Notes under the pieces: generated by a model | Databases searched by the model: none | What the model saw: the letters and a program-made list of their open reading frames with translations, nothing else | Told to the model about the DNA's origin: nothing | Made by a program: the position numbers and the translations under genes | Part shown: piece by piece, positions 18,578 through 27,577 of the stretch | Layout of the letters: the number at the start of each line of letters is the position of its first letter | Position numbering within the stretch: position 1 is the stretch's first letter | From: an uncultured Prevotellaceae bacterium | GTDB lineage: Bacteria; Bacteroidota; Bacteroidia; Bacteroidales; Bacteroidaceae | Assembly: GCA_902786565.1 (NCBI GenBank) | Contig: CADACW010000002.1 | Location: 62,001 to 126,000 of the forward strand | Direction: 5' to 3' | Length of the DNA: 64,000 nucleotides

Positions 18578-20329
18578 ATGAAAACCAAGATAAGTAAAAT
18601 TTTCGTCAGCTGTCTCGTAGGTTGCGCCATCTGCGCAACCACGGGATGCTCCGACTTCAGCGACTATAACGACGCTCCGGTCGACCAGCTGGCTGTGGGC
18701 AACCAGACGCTGTGGCAGAACATCGACCAGCACCCACAGCTAAAGGGTTTTGCCGAACTGCTCAAGCGCACCGGCTTCGACACCGAACTGGCCAACACCC
18801 GCGCCTACACCGTGTGGGCACCGCTCGACGGCACCTACGACCTCAATGCCTACAAGGCACTTGACGACTCCACCCTGCTCCAGCAGTTCATCAAGGGACA
18901 CATTGCACAATACGGACACGTGGCATCGGGCGAGGTGGACGAGCGCATACACATGCTCAACGAGAAGTCGTTCGCATTCAAGGGCAACGGCAACTACACC
19001 TTCGGCGGGGTCAGCGTGGCCACGCCAAACCAGCCCAGCAACAACGGCATGATGCACATACTCAACGGAGCAGCGCCATTCCTCTACAACCTCTACGAGT
19101 ACCTCTTGTCGAACCCGCAGGACACCCTGCTGCGCAACTACTTCAAGAAGTACGAGGTGACCACACTCGACACGCGCAACAGCGTGAAAGGTCCGGTCAT
19201 CGACGGCCTGCAGACCTACATCGACTCGGTGATGGTGACATCGAACTCGCTCATCGGCACCGTCAATGCCAGACTTTCCAACGAGGACAGCACATACACC
19301 TTCCTGCTGCCCAACGACAAGGCTTACACCGACCTCTACAACAAAATCAAGCCTTACTACAACTTCATCAACACCACCACGGTGCAGGACATCGCCCAGT
19401 TCACCAAGGCCAACGACACCAAGGAGAAGAGCGTCACCGTGGATGCCAACTACCTGAGCGACTCGCTGACGTGCCGCGCCATTCTCCGCAACTTGGCCTT
19501 CAGCAACAACAACGAGTACAACAAGTGGATGGTGAACAATGGAGAGTTTACCGACACCATGCAGAGCACCACGCTCACCAAATTCTCCAACCCGAGGGAG
19601 ATACTGAGCCACACGGTAGAGAAGCGCACCATGAGCAACGGCTTTGCCCATATCATGGACACCCTGGCCATCTACCCCTGGGAGTCATATCTGCCAGAAT
19701 TAAGGTTCTCACCAATGTACTGGGCATACACGGCCGAGAGCAGCAAACGCTTCAATTTCTCTTCGCGTGTTATCAACGTCAACGACCCTGACGGCATCGT
19801 TTTCGGCCCCGACGTGACCGAATTCAACTATCTGTGGATCTATCCTACCGGCGAATACGTAAAGCCTGAGATTTACATTGACCTCAATGGCGTGATGTCG
19901 GCCACCTACAAGTTCTATTGCGTCTTCCTGCCGTCGGCTAAACTGAGCAGTGACGACAGGCCCAACTCGCTGAACTTCCAGTTGAGCTACTGCGGTGCAA
20001 ACGGCAAGCCCGCCACCTACAGCTTCAGCAAGAAGTTCCTGGACAGTGGAGCCGCTGCCGACGAGAACCCCAAGTCGGTCAACATCAACACGGCCTTCAA
20101 CAACGACCCGCTGAAGACCGACACCGTCTACCTGGGACAGTTCACCTTCCCCGTAGCTTACAATGGACTGGGCACAAATAACGACACCTACAGCCCCAAC
20201 CTGCACATCAGCTGCCCCGTCAGCGTCTTCAACAAGACGCAGATGGCCACCTACACACGCGATGTCAGAATTGCTGCTATCCTTTTGAAGCCCGTTGAGC
20301 TTGTTGAATTTGAAGAAAACCAAAAATGA
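18578..20329 (+). CDS. FAS1-domain surface lipoprotein
   Basis: A 583-residue lipoprotein. The ATG at 18578 gives MKTKISKIFVSCLVGCAICATTGC with a proper lipobox; a TTG nine bases earlier lies in the repeat and is less likely. The N-terminal half is a FAS1 domain (GFAELLKRTGFDTELANTRAYTVWAPLDG, QQFIKGHIAQYG, GMMHILNGAAPFLYNLYEYL), with a second FAS1-like section at about 200-370 (YTFLLPNDKAYTDLYNKI, GFAHIMDTLAIYPW). The C-terminal part is unassigned. Its stop overlaps the start of the next susC by four bases (ATGA), so the two are translationally coupled. Confidence 0.85.
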   Translation: MKTKISKIFVSCLVGCAICATTGCSDFSDYNDAPVDQLAVGNQTLWQNIDQHPQLKGFAELLKRTGFDTELANTRAYTVWAPLDGTYDLNAYKALDDSTLLQQFIKGHIAQYGHVASGEVDERIHMLNEKSFAFKGNGNYTFGGVSVATPNQPSNNGMMHILNGAAPFLYNLYEYLLSNPQDTLLRNYFKKYEVTTLDTRNSVKGPVIDGLQTYIDSVMVTSNSLIGTVNARLSNEDSTYTFLLPNDKAYTDLYNKIKPYYNFINTTTVQDIAQFTKANDTKEKSVTVDANYLSDSLTCRAILRNLAFSNNNEYNKWMVNNGEFTDTMQSTTLTKFSNPREILSHTVEKRTMSNGFAHIMDTLAIYPWESYLPELRFSPMYWAYTAESSKRFNFSSRVINVNDPDGIVFGPDVTEFNYLWIYPTGEYVKPEIYIDLNGVMSATYKFYCVFLPSAKLSSDDRPNSLNFQLSYCGANGKPATYSFSKKFLDSGAAADENPKSVNINTAFNNDPLKTDTVYLGQFTFPVAYNGLGTNNDTYSPNLHISCPVSVFNKTQMATYTRDVRIAAILLKPVELVEFEENQK

Positions 20330-23300
20330 AAATGAAGAGCACCATATTTAATCTTGCGCAGACAGCCAGTCGGAGACTGCTGCTCTGCACACTCGCCCTG
20401 GGATTGTTCACCCTTCCGGCCCTGGCCCAGAGCGAAGACGAAGAGGAAGAGGAAGTGGAGACGGCCATCAAACAGCCACAGCGCAAGGCCGTACAAGCCA
20501 ACTACCCCACCGTGACGCTCAAAGGCATCGTGACCGACCAGGCCACCGGCAAGCCCCTCTCGGGCATACAGCTGCAGGCCCTGGGCTACGTGCGCTATAC
20601 AGCCATGACCGACGAGGACGGCACCTTCACCATCAGCGTGCCTGAGTTTGCCACAGCCCTCTACGTACACGCACCAGAGTACGCATCGCAGCAGGTGGCC
20701 ATCAACACCGATGACGCCAGCCAGACCATCGCCATCAAGATGCTGAAGGACAAGTTCCAGACAATGTACGGAAACGGTACCGAATATACCGCCAAGGGTG
20801 AGGCACAGATAGAGCGCTTCGGCGTGACCGTCGACAATGAAATCTCGGCCAAGCTCTCCGGCGATATGCACACCATCATGCGCTCAGGCGCACTGGACGG
20901 CGGTGCTGCCATGTTCATCCGCGGACTGAACAGCATCAATGCCGACGCACAGCCGCTCATCGTGGTTGACGGCATCGAGCTGGACATGCAGCGTGAACGC
21001 TACTCGCTGCACGACGGACAGTTCAACAACATGCTGGCCAACATCGCACCTGACGACATAGAGAAGGTGACGGTGCTGAAAAATGCCACCGCACTCTACG
21101 GTGCACGCGGTGCCAACGGCGTGGTGCTCATCGACACCAAGCGCGGCCACTCCATGGCCACCCGCATTGATGCCAACGTTTCGGCAGGCATCACGCTGGT
21201 GCCGAAGCTGCCCACGCTGATGAACGCAGCACAATACCGCACCTATGCCACCGAAATGCTGGGAACCGTCAGCGGCATCATGGAGAAGAAGATTGACTTC
21301 CGATTCCTCAACGACGACCCCAACGGCTACTACTACCACACCTACCACAACGACACCGACTGGAGCGACTACATCTACGACAATGCCTTGACGCAGAACT
21401 ACAGCATCAACGTGCAGGGTGGCGACGACATTGGCATGTACAACCTCTCGGTGGGATACGTCAATGCCAAATATTCGGCCAAGAAGAACACCTTCAACCG
21501 TATGAACGTGCGCTTCAACACTGACATCAGCATCCTTTACAACCTGAAGACCAAGTTCGACATCAGCATTTCGCGCACCAACAACGAGGTGCTCGACAAC
21601 GGTATGCCCGAAGACTTCAATACCGGAACGGTGGTGTCGCCCATCGCCCTGGCCATGATCAAGTCGCCACTGGTCTCGCCCTATCAGTACAATGCGCTGC
21701 TCAATAACGGGCAGGGTGGCTACTCATCGCTCTACTCTCCTGCCGATGACCTGTTCTACCAGCTCTACAACACCCACACCTACGACTTGGCCAACCCCGT
21801 GTCCATTCTCGACTACGCTTTTGGCGACAACAAGAACAAGGCTGAGAACACCTACTTCAACGTGCACGTGGCACCTGAATACGCCTTCAGCCCCAGCCTG
21901 AAAATCAAGGCACTGCTCAGCTACACGCTGGACCGCAACTCGCAGCGCTACTTCAGGCCCGTCACCAACGTGCCGTCGTTCAACATCGCCGGCATGGGCC
22001 GCGTCTACGCCAAGACCCAGTCGATGTTTGCCAAGGAGAACAACTTCGTGGCCAACCTGGAGGTTGACTGGAACCACCAGTTTGGCGCCCACACCGTGGC
22101 AGCCTTTGCCGGTGCTCGGTTCAACACGTTCACCTTCGACAGCAGCGACAATGCTGTGCAGCACAGCACCGCTTCGACCAGCGACAAGAACCCGTCGCTC
22201 GGCGACGCCGGCTACCGCACCATCAAGGGTGCCAACGACGAGTGGCGCCAGATTCAGTGGTACGGCAATGTGGACTACAACTACATGAACCGCTATTTTG
22301 CCACCGTCTCCCTGCTGGGCGAGGCCAACAGCCGCTTCGGTGAGAATGCCGATGGTCTGAGCCTCTTCGGCGTGAAGTGGGCACTCTTCCCCAGCGTGCA
22401 GTTGGGTTGGGTGATGACCAACGAGAAATGGTTCCCCAAGAATACGGGCATCAACTACTTGCGCCTCAACGCCGGATTCGACATCAGTGGCAACGACGGC
22501 ATCAGCAACTTTGCAGCTCGCACCAGCTATACCACCGTGCGCTACAACTTTGACGCCATCGGTACGCAGCTGACCAATGTGGGCAACGACAAGATTCAGT
22601 GGGAGTCGACAAAGAAGCTGAACATCGGCCTGCAGAGCTATCTGCTGAACAACCGCTTGGGCGTGAAGTTCGACTACTTCATCCACAACACCAACAATCT
22701 GCTCACCCTGAAATCGTTCACCACACCCATCGGCGGCATCAACCGCTACTGGAGCAACGGTGGCGAACTGCAGAACCAGGGCTTCGAGACCACAGTCACC
22801 TTCAAGCCCGTTGTGCTGAAGGACTGGAGCGTCGAAGTGGGTGCCAGCATAGGCCACTATAAGAATAAGGTGAAGAAACTGCCCGACGGCAACTACACCA
22901 CCTCCGTCTACGGTACTGACAACATACTCACCTCGGAGAACAACCCCGTGGCCCTCTTCTACGGCTACAAGACCGATGGTGTGCTGGCCGACGACGCTGC
23001 CGCACGTGCTGCAGGCAAAGGCACCTATCTCTATATGGAAGACAATGCCGGCATACGCCACGACTTCCGGGCTGGCGACATCTGCTTCGTCGACCTGAAC
23101 AACGACGGCAAGATTTCAGATGCCGACAAGACCATTATCGGCGACCCCAACCCAGACATCTTCGGCAACATCTTTGCCATGGTGAACTGGAAGAACCTGA
23201 CACTCAACATCGGCTTCAACTACTCGCTGGGCAACGATGTGTTCAACTATCAGCGCAGCATACTCAACGCCGGTTCAAACTTCTACAACCAGCAGGTGGC

Positions 23301-23646
23301 CGAAGTGGGACGCTGGCACTACGAGGGCCAGAAGACCGACCTGCCCCGCGCCACCTTTGGCGACCCGATGGGCAACAATCGCTTCAGCGACCGATGGATT
23401 GAGGACGGCAGCTACTTGCGCCTGAAGACGCTGCAGCTGAGCTACCGCGTGCCCATACCCGGCTCATGGACATGGCTGCAGGGTCTCACCATCTGGGCCG
23501 AAGCGCAAAACCTGTTCACCATCACCAAGTATCTGGGCAACGATCCCGAATTCTCTGCTGGCACAGGCGTGCTCTACCAGGGCATCGATGCCGGCAATCT
23601 GGCCCACAGCCGCTCGTTCACTGCCGGACTGAAAATCAACCTCTAA
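20326..23646 (+). CDS. SusC/RagA-type TonB-dependent outer-membrane transporter (second in operon)
   Basis: 1106 residues. After the signal peptide (LALGLFTLPALAQ) comes an acidic stretch SEDEEEEEVETA that is unusual for the family. Then follow a carboxypeptidase-like regulatory domain (VTLKGIVTDQATGKPLSGIQ), a plug with VLKNATALYGARGANGVVLI and the barrel, ending AGLKINL. Divergent from the SusC at 11057, so the operon holds two distinct transporter lineages rather than a recent duplication. Partner SusD begins 37 bp downstream. Confidence 0.95.
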   Translation: MKMKSTIFNLAQTASRRLLLCTLALGLFTLPALAQSEDEEEEEVETAIKQPQRKAVQANYPTVTLKGIVTDQATGKPLSGIQLQALGYVRYTAMTDEDGTFTISVPEFATALYVHAPEYASQQVAINTDDASQTIAIKMLKDKFQTMYGNGTEYTAKGEAQIERFGVTVDNEISAKLSGDMHTIMRSGALDGGAAMFIRGLNSINADAQPLIVVDGIELDMQRERYSLHDGQFNNMLANIAPDDIEKVTVLKNATALYGARGANGVVLIDTKRGHSMATRIDANVSAGITLVPKLPTLMNAAQYRTYATEMLGTVSGIMEKKIDFRFLNDDPNGYYYHTYHNDTDWSDYIYDNALTQNYSINVQGGDDIGMYNLSVGYVNAKYSAKKNTFNRMNVRFNTDISILYNLKTKFDISISRTNNEVLDNGMPEDFNTGTVVSPIALAMIKSPLVSPYQYNALLNNGQGGYSSLYSPADDLFYQLYNTHTYDLANPVSILDYAFGDNKNKAENTYFNVHVAPEYAFSPSLKIKALLSYTLDRNSQRYFRPVTNVPSFNIAGMGRVYAKTQSMFAKENNFVANLEVDWNHQFGAHTVAAFAGARFNTFTFDSSDNAVQHSTASTSDKNPSLGDAGYRTIKGANDEWRQIQWYGNVDYNYMNRYFATVSLLGEANSRFGENADGLSLFGVKWALFPSVQLGWVMTNEKWFPKNTGINYLRLNAGFDISGNDGISNFAARTSYTTVRYNFDAIGTQLTNVGNDKIQWESTKKLNIGLQSYLLNNRLGVKFDYFIHNTNNLLTLKSFTTPIGGINRYWSNGGELQNQGFETTVTFKPVVLKDWSVEVGASIGHYKNKVKKLPDGNYTTSVYGTDNILTSENNPVALFYGYKTDGVLADDAAARAAGKGTYLYMEDNAGIRHDFRAGDICFVDLNNDGKISDADKTIIGDPNPDIFGNIFAMVNWKNLTLNIGFNYSLGNDVFNYQRSILNAGSNFYNQQVAEVGRWHYEGQKTDLPRATFGDPMGNNRFSDRWIEDGSYLRLKTLQLSYRVPIPGSWTWLQGLTIWAEAQNLFTITKYLGNDPEFSAGTGVLYQGIDAGNLAHSRSFTAGLKINL

Positions 23647-23683
23647 TTGAAACTGAGAATTGATAATAGAAAACTGAAAGATT

Positions 23684-25651
23684 ATGATTACCAAAGATAT
23701 GAAGCACATTCTCACCGCTTTTTGCGTAGGTTGCGGCTTAGTCGCAACGTTAGGCTCCTGTTCCGACATGATTGAGACAGAGAGCACGCGACAGAACATA
23801 GAGCCGGAGATAACAGCGAAAACCGACTCACTGTTCTACGCCAACGGCATACTGCAGGCCATGCAGCAGCTGGCCGACCAGTATGTGTTCCAGGGCGAAA
23901 TGCGTGGCGACCTGTTGAAGACAACCGTCTATACAGACAACAACCTGCGACAGCTGGCCAACTTCTCGGCCACCACGGCCAACAAGTATGACTCGGCCTA
24001 CGTCTACTACCGCGTCATCAACAACTGCAACTACTACATAGCCCATCGCGACACAGCACTCTACACAGGCTCAACCAATGTGGTCATGCCTGAATACGCA
24101 GCCATCAAGGCCATACGCGCCTGGGCTTACCTCCAGCTGGGGCGCAACTATGAGCGCGTACCATTTTTCACCGAGCCGCTGACACAGATTTCGCAAATCG
24201 ACGGCAACACGTTCCCTGAACTCGACCTGACAGGATTGGTGGCACAGCTGGCTCCTGATCTGGAGCGCTACACTGGCTTTGCTCCTCCTACCTACGGCAC
24301 CACCAGCGGTCACAACATTGGCACCCCCAACTGGGAGAGCCAGCAGAAGAGCTATTTGCCCAGCCTCTGCTTCATCCCTGTCGATGTCATTCTGGGCGAC
24401 ATGTATTTGGAGACACAGCAGTTCGACCAGGCCGCCAAGCACTTCATCACCTATCTGACCAAGGTGGCCACAAGTGTCCATAGCCGCTATCTGGCCCCGA
24501 TGGCATCGAAGTACATCAGCTCGGGCCGTATGGGTGCAATGGTCGATGCCAACCTGCCTGATGTCAGCTCGATTGCCACTATAGTCTTCACCACGCCCTC
24601 CTGGGCCAGCATATTCGACCGCAACTCCACCACCGACATCATCAGCTACATCCCCATGGCGGTCAACAGCCAGAACGGAGCCACCACAAATGTGCCCCTC
24701 ACTTTCGGCTTCAACTACTATGCCACCAACGAGGAACTGAGTGCCAACGGCAACACCGACCCCTACATCGACGAGGTGCAGCTGCTGCCCAGCAATGCGC
24801 TGAACACCCTTAGCGACTCGACGGAGTATTACTACTACTTCGACAACAAGACGGCCGACAAATATGACAGCATACAGGCCTCAAAGGCTGGCGACATGCG
24901 CCTGCGCAGCGTCATCCACCAGACGCTCGTCAACGACTCCACCCACCAGTGGATTGACAAGTACAAGTATGCCAACATCGTGCTCTACCGCACCAGCACA
25001 GTGCTGCTCCACCTGGCCGAAGCCTTCAACCGCCTGGGAATGTACGACGCCGCCTTTGCCATACTGAAGGACGGCATCAGCGACAAGCTGCTTGAGCAAA
25101 ATAGTGACGGCACCTACGTCGTTACCTACATCAGCGACGACAGCCGGCTGAAGCTGCAGAGCACCTATCCCCTGCTCTCCGAGGAGAATATCTCCAAGTT
25201 TGAAGCAGTCAGCACCAATGCGTCGGGCAATCAGCAAGTCAATGCCATCAACGGCATACACACCCACGGAGCCGGCAAGCCCGCCAGCGACTATCCCAGC
25301 GTCAATGCGCTCTATGGCACCAACTACCATGCCGGCACATCGCCCTATCAGCTGAAACGCATGGCTGGCCTGAAGATGGAGGAGATAGCCCGTCAGTTCA
25401 ACGTCAGCGTGGGCACCACACGCCAGGACACTATCAACGCCGTTGAGGATCTGCTCTGCGACGAGTACGCCCTGGAGCTGGCCTTCGAGGGCAACCGCTT
25501 CTACGACCTGGCTCGTCTGGCCCGCCACAAGAATGCCGCCTCCCTCTACGGAGGCAACTTCGGCAGCCTCTGGTTTGCACGCAAGCTGGCCGCCAACAAG
25601 CCGGTGAAAGACCTGACCGACCCACACAACTGGTATTTGCCCTTCAAGTAA
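23684..25651 (+). CDS. SusD/RagB-family nutrient-binding lipoprotein (second in operon)
   Basis: A 655-residue lipoprotein with lipobox LVATLGSC; ATG 23684 (MITKDMKHI) or 23699 (MKHI) could be used. SusD features are RVINNCNYYIAHRDTAL, IRAWAYLQLGRNYERVPFFTEPL, LLHLAEAFNRLGMYDAAF and the C-terminal YALELAFEGNRFYDLARLARH. It is somewhat longer than typical SusD (about 500-600). It closes the seven-gene operon, followed by a strong hairpin terminator. Confidence 0.95.
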   Translation: MITKDMKHILTAFCVGCGLVATLGSCSDMIETESTRQNIEPEITAKTDSLFYANGILQAMQQLADQYVFQGEMRGDLLKTTVYTDNNLRQLANFSATTANKYDSAYVYYRVINNCNYYIAHRDTALYTGSTNVVMPEYAAIKAIRAWAYLQLGRNYERVPFFTEPLTQISQIDGNTFPELDLTGLVAQLAPDLERYTGFAPPTYGTTSGHNIGTPNWESQQKSYLPSLCFIPVDVILGDMYLETQQFDQAAKHFITYLTKVATSVHSRYLAPMASKYISSGRMGAMVDANLPDVSSIATIVFTTPSWASIFDRNSTTDIISYIPMAVNSQNGATTNVPLTFGFNYYATNEELSANGNTDPYIDEVQLLPSNALNTLSDSTEYYYYFDNKTADKYDSIQASKAGDMRLRSVIHQTLVNDSTHQWIDKYKYANIVLYRTSTVLLHLAEAFNRLGMYDAAFAILKDGISDKLLEQNSDGTYVVTYISDDSRLKLQSTYPLLSEENISKFEAVSTNASGNQQVNAINGIHTHGAGKPASDYPSVNALYGTNYHAGTSPYQLKRMAGLKMEEIARQFNVSVGTTRQDTINAVEDLLCDEYALELAFEGNRFYDLARLARHKNAASLYGGNFGSLWFARKLAANKPVKDLTDPHNWYLPFK

Positions 25652-25680
25652 GGCCGACGCCAAGTCACACACTACGCAAA

Positions 25681-25717
25681 GCGGGCGAGTTGCTGTTGCA
25701 ACTCGCCCGCTGATTTT
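25681..25717 (+). terminator. Terminator of the FAS1/SusCD operon
   Basis: A perfect 13-bp stem (arms 25681-25693 and 25698-25710, loop TGTT), followed by TGATTTT. It lies between convergent genes and probably works in both directions. Confidence 0.85.
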
Positions 25718-25743
25718 CAGTTTAACGCAAGTAAATGGAACGT

Positions 25744-26757
25744 TTACTTCTTGTTCAGAGCCAGGTCAATCTCCACGGCAATAGAGACGGTAGCACCCAC
25801 CATGGGGTTGTTACCGATGCCCAGGAAGCCCATCATCTCAACGTGAGCGGGCACTGAGCTTGAACCAGCAAACTGGGCGTCGCTGTGCATACGGCCCAGC
25901 GTGTCGGTCATACCATAGCTGGCGGGGCCGGCAGCCATATTGTCGGGGTGCAGAGTGCGGCCTGTGCCACCACCGCTGGCCACTGAGAAGTAGGGCTTGC
26001 CAGCAAGCACGCGCTCCTTCTTGTAAGTTCCGGCCACAGGATGCTGGAAACGGGTGGGGTTGGTCGAGTTACCGGTGATGGAGACATCTACGTTCTCCTT
26101 CCACAGGATGGCCACGCCTTCGCGCACGTCGTCGGCGCCATAGCACTTCACCTTGGCACGGGGGCCGTCTGAGTAGGGCACTTCCTTGACCACCTTCACC
26201 TCGCCGGTGTAGTAGTCGAACTGCGTCTGCACATAGGTGAAGCCGTTGATGCGGCTGATAATCATGGCGGCGTCCTTGCCCAGACCGTTCAGGATGACGC
26301 GGAGGGGCTTCTTGCGCACCTTGTTGGCCTTCTCGGCAATCTTGATGGCACCCTCGGCGGCAGCGAAGCTCTCGTGTCCGGCCAGGAAGGCGAAGCACTC
26401 GGTCTCCTCGCGCAGCAGACGGGCAGCCAGGTTACCGTGGCCCAGGCCCACCTTGCGGTCGTCGGCCACACTTCCGGGAATGCAGAAGCTCTGCAGGCCG
26501 ATACCGATGGCCTCGGCAGCCTCGGCAGCGCTCTTCACACCACGCTTTATGGCTATGGCAGCACCGCATACGTAGGCCCACTTGGCATTCTCGAAGCAGA
26601 TGCGCTGTGTCTCCTCGCACATCTGATAGGGGTCAACACCTGCCTTCTCGCAAATCTCGTTGGCCTCCTCTATGCTGGCAATGCCATTCTCGTTCAATGC
26701 AGCAAGAACCTGCTTGATACGACGCTCGTAACTCTCAAAACTTACTTTTCTTATCAT
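25744..26757 (-). CDS. GGGtGRT protein
   Basis: A 337-residue cytoplasmic protein of a family named after its conserved glycine motif, seen here as FSVASGGGTGRTLHPDN near residue 260. It starts MIRKVSFESYERR with GGAGGAACTGAGCT ahead of the ATG. The family nearly always sits beside a NifU-like Fe-S scaffold protein, as here (16 bp downstream of it). Its biochemical role is not established to my knowledge; a link to Fe-S or cysteine chemistry is inferred from this partnership. No transmembrane segment. Confidence 0.9.
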   Translation of the reverse strand: MIRKVSFESYERRIKQVLAALNENGIASIEEANEICEKAGVDPYQMCEETQRICFENAKWAYVCGAAIAIKRGVKSAAEAAEAIGIGLQSFCIPGSVADDRKVGLGHGNLAARLLREETECFAFLAGHESFAAAEGAIKIAEKANKVRKKPLRVILNGLGKDAAMIISRINGFTYVQTQFDYYTGEVKVVKEVPYSDGPRAKVKCYGADDVREGVAILWKENVDVSITGNSTNPTRFQHPVAGTYKKERVLAGKPYFSVASGGGTGRTLHPDNMAAGPASYGMTDTLGRMHSDAQFAGSSSVPAHVEMMGFLGIGNNPMVGATVSIAVEIDLALNKK

Positions 26758-26773
26758 AGCTCAGTTCCTCCTA

Positions 26774-27475
26774 TTATTCTTTACGTGGGTCAATAACTTT
26801 CACAATTCCCTGCTCAGCGGTGGTGCGGCCATAGCTGCCGGTGAACTTTTTCACGGCCTCGTTGGCATCCATGCCGTCCTTGATAGCTTCCATCATCTTG
26901 CCCAGATGCACATACTCGTAGCCACAAACCTGATTGTCCTTGTCCAGGAACTGCTTGGTGATGTAGCCCTCGGTCAGCTCCAGATAGCGCGTGCCCTTGG
27001 CCACGGTACCGTAGAGTGTGCCCGTCTGTGAGCGCAGGCCCTTGCCCAGGTCTTCCAGTCCGGCACCAATCACGAGGCCACCCTCAGAGAAGGCACTCTG
27101 TGTGCGTCCGTAGACAATCTGCAGGAACAGTTCGCGCATGGCGGTGTTGATAGCGTCGCAGACGAGGTCGGTATTCAGGGCCTCGAGGATGGTCTTGCCC
27201 GGCAGAATCTCGCTGGCCATAGCAGCTGAGTGGGTCATGCCCGTGCATCCGATGGTCTCGACGAGAGCCTCCTGGATGATGCCGTCCTTCACGTTCAGGC
27301 TCAGTTTGCAGGCACCCTGCTGCGGGGCGCACCAGCCAATGCCGTGCGTATATCCCGAAATGTCCTTAATCTCCTTGGCCTGAATCCACTTGCCCTCTTC
27401 GGGGATAGGAGCCGGCCCGTGGTTGGGGCCTTTGGCCACAACGCACATGTTTTCTACTTCTTTTGAATAAATCAT
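26774..27475 (-). CDS. NifU-like iron-sulfur cluster assembly scaffold protein (GGGtGRT-associated)
   Basis: A 233-residue protein resembling the NifU N-terminal/IscU scaffold fold. Cysteines in GWCAPQQGACKL and ETIGCTGMTHSAAMASEILPG correspond to the ligand-bearing loops, and a C-terminal extension carries YGYEYVHLGKMMEAI-like sequence (VCGYEYVHLGKMMEAI). The first genes after the promoter are this one and then GGGtGRT. The start MIYSKEVENM is used; an internal Met ten residues on is possible. Confidence 0.85.
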   Translation of the reverse strand: MIYSKEVENMCVVAKGPNHGPAPIPEEGKWIQAKEIKDISGYTHGIGWCAPQQGACKLSLNVKDGIIQEALVETIGCTGMTHSAAMASEILPGKTILEALNTDLVCDAINTAMRELFLQIVYGRTQSAFSEGGLVIGAGLEDLGKGLRSQTGTLYGTVAKGTRYLELTEGYITKQFLDKDNQVCGYEYVHLGKMMEAIKDGMDANEAVKKFTGSYGRTTAEQGIVKVIDPRKE

Positions 27476-27509
27476 AACGATATTAATTAATAATGGGTTA
27501 TCGTGGCTG

Positions 27510-27517
27510 CAAAATTA
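27510..27517 (-). promoter_or_regulatory. -7 element of the NifU-like/GGGtGRT operon
   Basis: Minus-strand TAATTTTG followed by C, matching TAnnTTTG, 35-40 nt upstream of the start codon. No good -33 TTTG is seen at 19-21 bp. Confidence 0.5.
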
Positions 27518-27577
27518 CACAATTTTCCCGAAACTACCTAATTATGATGACTAAAATCTATTAAAAACCAATTTTCT

